From the NCBI GenBank assembly GCA_963795715.1, contig CAWCIY010000002.1:1860001-1924000 (forward strand): a DNA stretch of 64,000 bases, written 5' to 3'. Source of the DNA: JAFEDN01 sp963795715 (GTDB lineage Bacteria > Pseudomonadota > Gammaproteobacteria > Coxiellales > Coxiellaceae). The translations under genes and the position numbers were made by a program. The notes beneath the pieces are model-generated. The model saw nothing but the letters and a program-made list of their open reading frames with translations. It made no database searches and was not told the origin of the DNA. Position 1 is the first letter of the stretch. Every line of letters starts with the position of its first letter. Positions 57,227 through 64,000 of the stretch are shown in pieces.

Positions 57227-59982
57227 TCCTGCTCTGAATTTAATTGATTGATTTTTGTATGAGGCAAGGCTGTGCTTTTTCTGATTTCTTTTTGATTTTC
57301 ATTAATCTGATGATGTCTAGTTTCATTAGTCTGCTCAATCTTTTCTTGGTTTTCTGTCAATGTTCGCGTTTTTTCAGCGATAAGTTTTTCAGTATTTTCA
57401 ACTGACTTTTTATCAATGATATCTTTCTTTTCAAGCCCAACCTCATGTGCTTGAGATTTTATTTTTTCATGTTCCTGGCGATAAAAAATTTTAGGATCAT
57501 CATCTTTTTCACCTTGATTCAAAGCTTGTTCATTGGCCTGATTAATGTTTTCTATCTTTTGCATCGAAGAATTTTCACCTTGATGAAATTCTTCAAAATA
57601 CTTTTTAACTTTTTCTTGAACAAAATCATCTGCTAGTTTTTGAGATTTTTCCGGTTGATCCACCATAGTTTTCTCAATTGATCTTGCGTCATGACCTTTT
57701 TGCTGCAGATCATTCATAAATTCCTGAGTAGCATTGCTATTAATGGATGCCGCTTGTTCTTCGGAAATATTAGCCATTTTTCGATAAGTATCGGCTTGTT
57801 GAAACTGCGCCGAAGCCTGCTGTTGTTCCTGATGCGCTTTGTCTAAAGAGGTTGCTATGTTATCCAGTAATCGCTGACCTTCTTCAGTACTAGCCCGATA
57901 ATGTCCTTCCTCTACACCCCGGAAAACGCTTTCAACATTATGGGAGTGACCCGTGGAATACGTATCACTTTCCGCATTAGAAAATGATTGCTGTTCAGAT
58001 TCATTGTGGCTCCATGACCATTTAGCACCTACGTCTCCACCGACGGAAACACCAGCAATACCAGCCTTCAATCCAACATCGGCTTTCGCTCCCACGCCCA
58101 TATCAATCTGACGATTATGCGAAGCTGATTCAGAAGCACTATGATCCTGGCTAATCCGATGACTGTCTTGTTGTAGATCATTTAAAGCTTGCATATCCGC
58201 AGCTCCTTGACTCGTAATAAAGGAAGAACCACTAGCTTCAGATAACGCTTGATGACGGCTAAGTTCATAAACTCCGCGTTCGGCTGCGGTCATTGCTTCA
58301 CTATAAGCTTGTTGATGACTTAATGCGGTTGAGTAAGATTTATCTGCTTGTTCTGTTGCACTGCTGCGGATCGCTTCAGCTAAATGAATTTGCGTGCCTA
58401 AACTGGAAATCGCAGGCTGATTATTCATAACGACGGAACCATCAGCAGTCACCGTAATGGTGGAGCCACCCGGCATTTGATCTGTAACCGTTCCGGAAAA
58501 AGTTCGAGCTGTATCGTCAAAATGATTAGCCGAAGTATTATAGGCATTATGCGTGCTGAAACTGGTATTTCCTAAACTGAAACTGCCGGCGGCGGCTTCT
58601 CCCGCGCTGGAGGTTGCTCCAGACTGAATGGCTCCGCCGACATATTGGCCTAGGTGTGATAAAGCATTGTGTAATCCAGTCACTAAACTGGTGGCAATTA
58701 GCGGCACGCTTAGTGAAATATAACCCGCCAAACCAGCCATATCGGAATTGACCTGCGCCAAACCGGATTGGGTCGCTAAAACCAACCCCTGAACACCATT
58801 GCCTAAAGTAATTGCGCCCAGGCTACGGTGTTGGGCATAGAAACTGACATACAAATTGATAATGGCATACAACGGCGCCCACAATTGTAACCATAACAAA
58901 GAATAAGCATATTGCCTAAGAATCGCTAAACCAAACGGAAAAAACAGCAAGAGAAAAATAAAGATAAATGATCCATATAAAATGCCCTCAAAGACATTTT
59001 TTAATAATGGTAACCAATATGCCGCCATATCACCAATAGTGCGATTTGCAATTCGATTCTGCTGTTGTGCTTTATTAAAGGCGTAGCCTTCTAAGCCCGC
59101 TGGGGCATTAGTTCTTGCACTCCAATTCAATAAGCCGCTTTGAATTGCATTAGCCATCATATTTTGTTGCATTAAATCAGAAGCATTTTCAGATAGATTG
59201 GTTAAGAAACTGTAGCTGAGTGGTAAATATTTTAGGAGCTGAGTCTTAGCTTCCGTTTCATCAGGAAATAATCGAGCAGCATAACGATCTTCAGCTTGAC
59301 TGATCGCCGCTTGCCAATCCTGATTCAATGAAGATGCACCCTCATGACAAGTGACTACCGTTTGGTTATATAAAAATGCTCGCGCCGGAGAAGCGTGAGC
59401 CGTTACAAATTGCCAAACATTTTGGGCTGTAAATAAATCCTGATAAGAATATTTATGTAACAGCAAATCATAGAAAACACATTGATGAATAAAGCTCTGT
59501 AAATTATTTTCAAAATCAGGATCGGTCACTTGGAAAGTGCTGGCTGCTGTCACAAGATTAGAAGCCATCACCATACCGGTCTGACCGTAGCGTAAATCAT
59601 CCGGTAATGAAAAATTTTGTTCTGTTAATTGGGTTAGCCCATCGCCAATGGCGCTGGTGATATTCGCCAACCAGGCTAAACCCAGTGGTACATTATCTAC
59701 CACATAAACTTTACCCTGTTGAACCCGATCAATGATGTTCACAGTAGCTTTAGGTAAAAACAGAACATAAAATGCCATAAAATACAGCGCAATCCAGCTA
59801 ACCCCCACCATTAAATCGCGTTTAAAGATCAGTTTAGCAATCGCCCAAGTGCCAGCCAGAAGAATGCTAAGATGAATCAGTGTCTTAAAAGTGGAATCGC
59901 CCATGCCAGCTGCAACGGCATTAAAAATCTCGCGAAGGATATCGCCATTGCCGTAAGTGATAACTGCAATTTCTTGTGCCAA
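57223..59982 (-). CDS. traG: TraG-type mating-pair stabilisation protein
   Basis: 919 residues. The N-terminal TraG_N region (about 1-460) has several membrane helices (LIHLSILLAGTWAIAKLIF, VGVSWIALYFMAFYVLFLP, FIFIFLLLFFPFGLAIL, ISLSVPLIATSLVTGL). The C-terminal half is periplasmic or cytoplasmic, rich in Gln, Ser and Glu, with Gly-rich (AGIAGVSVGGDVGAKW) and coiled-coil segments. TraG of F-type systems joins pilus assembly to mating-pair stabilisation and entry exclusion. Upstream, where traH and others are expected, there is an unrelated gene, so the tra operon is incomplete here. Confidence 0.88.
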   Translation of the reverse strand: MAQEIAVITYGNGDILREIFNAVAAGMGDSTFKTLIHLSILLAGTWAIAKLIFKRDLMVGVSWIALYFMAFYVLFLPKATVNIIDRVQQGKVYVVDNVPLGLAWLANITSAIGDGLTQLTEQNFSLPDDLRYGQTGMVMASNLVTAASTFQVTDPDFENNLQSFIHQCVFYDLLLHKYSYQDLFTAQNVWQFVTAHASPARAFLYNQTVVTCHEGASSLNQDWQAAISQAEDRYAARLFPDETEAKTQLLKYLPLSYSFLTNLSENASDLMQQNMMANAIQSGLLNWSARTNAPAGLEGYAFNKAQQQNRIANRTIGDMAAYWLPLLKNVFEGILYGSFIFIFLLLFFPFGLAILRQYAYSLLWLQLWAPLYAIINLYVSFYAQHRSLGAITLGNGVQGLVLATQSGLAQVNSDMAGLAGYISLSVPLIATSLVTGLHNALSHLGQYVGGAIQSGATSSAGEAAAGSFSLGNTSFSTHNAYNTSANHFDDTARTFSGTVTDQMPGGSTITVTADGSVVMNNQPAISSLGTQIHLAEAIRSSATEQADKSYSTALSHQQAYSEAMTAAERGVYELSRHQALSEASGSSFITSQGAADMQALNDLQQDSHRISQDHSASESASHNRQIDMGVGAKADVGLKAGIAGVSVGGDVGAKWSWSHNESEQQSFSNAESDTYSTGHSHNVESVFRGVEEGHYRASTEEGQRLLDNIATSLDKAHQEQQQASAQFQQADTYRKMANISEEQAASINSNATQEFMNDLQQKGHDARSIEKTMVDQPEKSQKLADDFVQEKVKKYFEEFHQGENSSMQKIENINQANEQALNQGEKDDDPKIFYRQEHEKIKSQAHEVGLEKKDIIDKKSVENTEKLIAEKTRTLTENQEKIEQTNETRHHQINENQKEIRKSTALPHTKINQLNSEQD

Positions 59983-60166
59983 ATGCCGCTCCTGATTGAT
60001 TTACCTAAAACAGCATTGCACAAAAAATTGGACATGAACACGTAAAATGACGGTAAAAATTTCCTGATTTGTATCTTATTTTCTTTAGTCGAAATATGAA
60101 ATGAAATTTAGATATTAAAAATATCTACAGTCAGGGGGCTCAATGCGTTCGACATGAGACCTGATC

Positions 60167-62398
60167 CTAATTGTTAATTTGTAATTTTTTACCTAAGTTT
60201 TCTGTCAATTTATCAACAGAACCGGCCTTTTTTAATTTAAATTCTCCTTGAGCTAGTAAATCATTTACCCTCACTTTATTACTTGCAATAGAATGAGTAG
60301 CCAAGGAGCCGATACCCGGATACCAACGAGTTTTTAAAAAACTATGAATTATGTAAATAAATTCGTTAATGCCGACTGGCTTTTTAACAATATATTTGCA
60401 CCACAATTTAATAATATGTACTTCTAAGGAAAATAACTTTTGACCTGTATCTTTGTTCTCTGGTCCCTGGTACTCTTTGTGCTCTAGTCCTTGATAAAAC
60501 GAACTAAAAGGCAAATAGGGAAAAAATAATTGATGATTTAAATATCTACCACCTTCAACAATAGGTGTTTGAGCCATGGGTAGTAAGATAGTGAGTTCTT
60601 TCCATTTGAATTTATCGGTAAACTGAAGAAGGTCGAGAAACATTTGATTACAAACATAAGAAGCACGATTACGAGAGCACTCTGTATGAAAAAGCAAAAC
60701 AGCTACTGCCCATAACGAGTGTTTGAGAATATCATAAAATCCTTCAGGAATAACATATTCTATAGTTGATGGATATCCTAACCTATCGCACATATAAAGT
60801 TTATCTTCGTTAGAATAGATTTGTCTTATCCATAAAGCAATTTCTTTATCGGTAATTTTTTGCGATGACTTACTATTAAGCAAACTACGAAGTTCGTCTA
60901 TGAAAACCACAATATTATTATAGGAATCATATTTAGCTGGCATAAAGGGCATATCTACATAATCTTCTCTAGTGCCATATTTATTGATAGTTAAATTTTC
61001 AACTATCCTTAAAGGTTGACATAACCAAATTCGAGAAAATTTGAAAGCGAAGTCCATCTTATATTCATTATTTAACGTTTGTCGACGTATGGCTCGGTTT
61101 GATAAGCGCGTATTTCTAACAAATGAAACAATTCCATCATTTTTTAATTCAAATACAATAGGGAGAGTTGGTCGTTTCTCCAAAGTGAAATTACTAATAA
61201 AAGATTCAATTAAGGTTTCTCTGAGAAAATGAATAAAATTAAAGGGGTCTAAACTGAGTCGATCTTTATGATCATACAGAGGAGAAGCAGGACTGGGTGG
61301 AGTTTTAGGTGAATAGGATAATTTAGCTTCTTTTTTTGGAGTGCTATTATTTTCCAATTTTTTAGATTTATATTCTTTAGTTTCAATATCTATAAAAAAT
61401 TGCTTACAAGCACTAATAATATCATTATTAATAAATTTTCTAACGTCATCATTTACTTTAGCGCTCGTCGAAACAATGGCACATAAACTTAATAGATGAT
61501 TTGCTACATTTTTTTGTTCAAGAATAGGTTGCACTGCAATTTTAATATTTGCAGACCCCTTTTTAAATTTTCCGTTTGTATGAAGAATTGAAGAAGAATT
61601 AGTCAATTGCATAAATTCTATAACGACAAACTCAATAACCCGATTATTATCTATTTGTTCAGGAATTTTTAGAACTTTAGATTTTTCCTCAAATAACCCT
61701 TCACACAATAGATACAAACTATTTTCAATTACCATAAATACTTTTAGAAATTCTTCACTAAATGTAAATAAAGTTTTATTTTGGGATTTTTTGAATTCGT
61801 AGAATCTTCTTGCTTCTCGCATAATAAGTAAGGGTTTTTGCTTAAAAAAATCACTAATTTTAGTGATTTCTTCTTTATTTTCAGTTATAAACTTTACACT
61901 GGATTCAGGATCAAGCTTTGAAATAGTTAATTGCAGTGATTCTGTTAATATTTTTTTTATGTCTGATAATGGCTTTTTTCTTTTTCCTAATAATTTTTTT
62001 TCAGGATAGTAAGAATGAGATATATTGCTGGCATGAGGAATAGCACGACCAATACAATGAACTACCATCACCATAGCACTTAATAAAACGGCATTTTCTC
62101 GAATTTCAGTTTTTTCTTCTTCTAAAAGTGGAATGCCTTTTTTTTCAGACAATTTTCCCTGGGAAAGACCAGCTTTTACAACATTTAAAAAATGATTTTC
62201 AAGCGCGCCTTGTATATTAGAACGGGCTATATATTGATCAATATTGCGTTGAAAATCGTAACGCTTAAATGTGTCCGTTTCTAATTCTTCATCTGACGAA
62301 TCGTCGTGATAATCCTGTATATTATCAGACAAGGAAAGCTCACTTACACCTTGATTTAATGTGATTTCGTCTTCTTTTTTCTCATCATCTTTGCTCAT
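60167..62398 (-). CDS. Large orphan protein, unknown function
   Basis: 743 residues from the ATG at 62398; AAGAAGG lies upstream of it, whereas 62425 has no ribosome binding site. Family not recognised. The N-terminus is acidic (DDSSDEELETD), the rest mostly helical, with a Pro/Ser-rich linker (SYSPKTPPSPASPLYD) near residue 365-380. No membrane helix or signal peptide. The acidic start and size resemble Legionellales effectors. It lies between traG and the right end, so it is cargo of the element or a later insertion. Confidence 0.75.
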   Translation of the reverse strand: MSKDDEKKEDEITLNQGVSELSLSDNIQDYHDDSSDEELETDTFKRYDFQRNIDQYIARSNIQGALENHFLNVVKAGLSQGKLSEKKGIPLLEEEKTEIRENAVLLSAMVMVVHCIGRAIPHASNISHSYYPEKKLLGKRKKPLSDIKKILTESLQLTISKLDPESSVKFITENKEEITKISDFFKQKPLLIMREARRFYEFKKSQNKTLFTFSEEFLKVFMVIENSLYLLCEGLFEEKSKVLKIPEQIDNNRVIEFVVIEFMQLTNSSSILHTNGKFKKGSANIKIAVQPILEQKNVANHLLSLCAIVSTSAKVNDDVRKFINNDIISACKQFFIDIETKEYKSKKLENNSTPKKEAKLSYSPKTPPSPASPLYDHKDRLSLDPFNFIHFLRETLIESFISNFTLEKRPTLPIVFELKNDGIVSFVRNTRLSNRAIRRQTLNNEYKMDFAFKFSRIWLCQPLRIVENLTINKYGTREDYVDMPFMPAKYDSYNNIVVFIDELRSLLNSKSSQKITDKEIALWIRQIYSNEDKLYMCDRLGYPSTIEYVIPEGFYDILKHSLWAVAVLLFHTECSRNRASYVCNQMFLDLLQFTDKFKWKELTILLPMAQTPIVEGGRYLNHQLFFPYLPFSSFYQGLEHKEYQGPENKDTGQKLFSLEVHIIKLWCKYIVKKPVGINEFIYIIHSFLKTRWYPGIGSLATHSIASNKVRVNDLLAQGEFKLKKAGSVDKLTENLGKKLQINN

Positions 62399-62470
62399 AG
62401 TGATAACCTTCTTTCTGTAATTCATTCCTAAAAACTACAATTAGTCGCCATTTTCTATGAAAAATAATTG

Positions 62471-62617
62471 CTAGTTTAACTCACAGAAAATTTTTTTACA
62501 AAGATTTAAATCTTGGCTCTCGTCTGATTTATATTTAATCAATTTTTTAATAGCAAATATCGCAAAAAGAATTTTTGAAATTTCATCGGCTATGTCTTCT
62601 GCTGCCTTCTCATGCAT
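62471..62617 (-). CDS. Possible small gene of 48 residues
   Basis: ATG at 62617 (MHEKAAEDIADEISKILFAI) to TAG at 62471, helical and with a coding-like composition. GGAGG directly abuts the ATG, which is too close; a GTG seven codons upstream is an alternative. Family not recognised. The surrounding 62618-62927 holds no other feature beyond AT-rich, promoter-like sequence. Confidence 0.25.
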   Translation of the reverse strand: MHEKAAEDIADEISKILFAIFAIKKLIKYKSDESQDLNLCKKIFCELN

Positions 62618-62927
62618 CCTCCAAATGAATCGTTCCACCCATAGTTATGTTTGGCAAAAAAGCATGAGATTTTTATCAGTTCAAAAAAATTATGCATATG
62701 AAAAAATAATTTAAAAATTAAATACTTATTGGATTAATTAAAAGCTTTACTTCATACTTTATAAATACCAAACACGTTTTAATTCAACTGGATTTGTGCC
62801 TCTACTTAAATTCCCACTTATTAGAAATAATAACATAGTAAAATATTTTGTGATAAAATACCCAACAGAAGTAATCAGGGTGATTTCCAACCAAAATTTA
62901 TACTATGAATTATCGGAGGGAAAGAAC

Positions 62928-64000
62928 ATGAAAACAGAGTATATCACTTTATCATCTCAAAGCCATGAATTAGGATCAATTGGGTTAAGTATTGTTCTAG
63001 AAAGTATGGGAATTAAATCCCCCTCAATTCCTACTAATGATGAACTTAAAACAACAATAAAAATAGCTTATGAAAATTTTGAATTTCAGCAAGCATTACG
63101 TGCCAGCATGAAACTGGTTGAATTATATACATCTAGAATTCTACCACGTCAGGAATTTCTACAAAATGTAATAGTCCAATTAAGTAGCGTGATTAAGAAT
63201 CTTGAAGTCAAAGAAAACATACAAGATAAAGGTGAATTTTTTGAAATATGTACACAAATTCTTTGCTTAGAAGAGCATATCCGTAATCCACTATCTGAAT
63301 ATGACTCTCGTGATTTAATTTCAGTACCGCAAAGATTTTCAACTTATGGATTTTCCTTTAACCGATATGAATCATTTTTTAATGAAAGTAATCCTAGTTA
63401 TCGTGATGATATAGAACGATTGAGATTGTTTCTTAGAAGGGGAATAATTTACAAACGAAATAAACAAATAAAAAAAGCTATCCTGGACTTTAAAACTGTA
63501 GTAGAAGCACCCATTTCTCCCGGACTCATAGGATACTTTCGCTTTATTGATTCATGTATTCAAGCGTATGATAAGTTAGGAAAAGCTGACATGTCAGCGC
63601 AAACAACTTTAGGTTTATATTTATACGCAGAGATTCTTCTTCTTAAAAATAATACCTATATAGAGTTAGCCTGTCTGGAAAATGATAAGAACAATTATGA
63701 AAATTTAATTCTAAAAGCAATAAGATATCAGGCTCTCCATGAGCAAGTTATGTCTCATTTTGATTTTTTACATCGCCAAGGCTTCCCGTTAGCGCCAGGA
63801 ATAATGCAGCCCCTTTATATAAAATGGCGTCCAGAGCAACAAGGAGGCCCTCGCATAGAACACCCAGAGGGTGGTGAATATAAACTGGAAGATAAAACTA
63901 CCCACTCAAACCATCATATTATTCCTATCGCTGACTTAGAGTATGTCTGGGACTATTTTTATAAATTAGAAGACACGGTGGATCAAACACTAAAAAAAAT
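62928..64000 (+). CDS. Unknown protein, partial at the right edge
   Basis: ATG at 62928 with TCGGAGGG upstream; 357 codons are open to the window edge. Helical, possibly TPR-like solenoid (EFQQALRASMKLVELYTSRI, AILDFKTVVEAP). There is a His-rich segment near the edge (THSNHHIIPIADLE). Family not recognised. Divergent from the 743-residue orphan, with which it may share a control region. Confidence 0.75.
   Translation, partial: MKTEYITLSSQSHELGSIGLSIVLESMGIKSPSIPTNDELKTTIKIAYENFEFQQALRASMKLVELYTSRILPRQEFLQNVIVQLSSVIKNLEVKENIQDKGEFFEICTQILCLEEHIRNPLSEYDSRDLISVPQRFSTYGFSFNRYESFFNESNPSYRDDIERLRLFLRRGIIYKRNKQIKKAILDFKTVVEAPISPGLIGYFRFIDSCIQAYDKLGKADMSAQTTLGLYLYAEILLLKNNTYIELACLENDKNNYENLILKAIRYQALHEQVMSHFDFLHRQGFPLAPGIMQPLYIKWRPEQQGGPRIEHPEGGEYKLEDKTTHSNHHIIPIADLEYVWDYFYKLEDTVDQTLKK

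Overview
The window looks like the chromosome of a low-GC, host-associated gammaproteobacterium, most likely in the Legionellales (Legionella/Coxiella/Berkiella-like). This is inferred from gene content, not from a marker gene: eukaryote-like domain proteins (Sel1 arrays, Fic, F-box-like, C2H2 zinc finger, SET plus ankyrin, OTU) sit beside an F-type conjugative element whose relaxase carries a C-terminal primase/TOPRIM part. No rRNA or complete tRNA is present, so the species cannot be named.

Positions 1-29000 are an effector-like gene island punctuated by one family of miniature inverted-repeat elements (MITEs). In order: a long Sel1 protein running off the left edge; an IS66-type remnant with a 227-bp tandem duplication; a 1473-residue coiled-coil protein; an F-box-like protein next to an 11-A tract; a deleted IS66-type element; a Fic protein with a C2H2 zinc-finger protein; a second Sel1 protein; a SET/ankyrin gene split by an in-frame TAA; two IS66-type elements in tandem; and an OTU protease gene coupled to a paralogue. 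A MITE or MITE-plus-IS lies at almost every boundary, and seven of the eight copies point the same way.

Positions 29000-36270 are a scrapyard. They hold a frameshifted BRO-type gene, a third IS66-type copy, a tyrosine-recombinase tail split by a different IS66-family element with a clean 8-bp target duplication, two convergent HEPN-motif proteins and a broken ISL3-like transposase.

At 36268-36312 lies the 3' part of a tRNA-Thr(CGT) on the minus strand, followed by a tyrosine integrase. This is read as one att end of an integrative element that runs right, past position 64000. Its early part is a control region: S24-type repressor, VUT-family membrane protein, response regulator, LuxR-type HTH protein and a 2H-phosphoesterase-like protein. 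Next comes a DNA-cytosine methylase, UvrD-like helicase/nuclease and Vsr module. The conjugation part has a candidate oriT, an accessory protein, TraI, TraD and TraG, with an RHH/Doc toxin-antitoxin pair and a small membrane protein between traD and traG. Two large orphan proteins fill the right end. The other F-type tra genes are not in the window.
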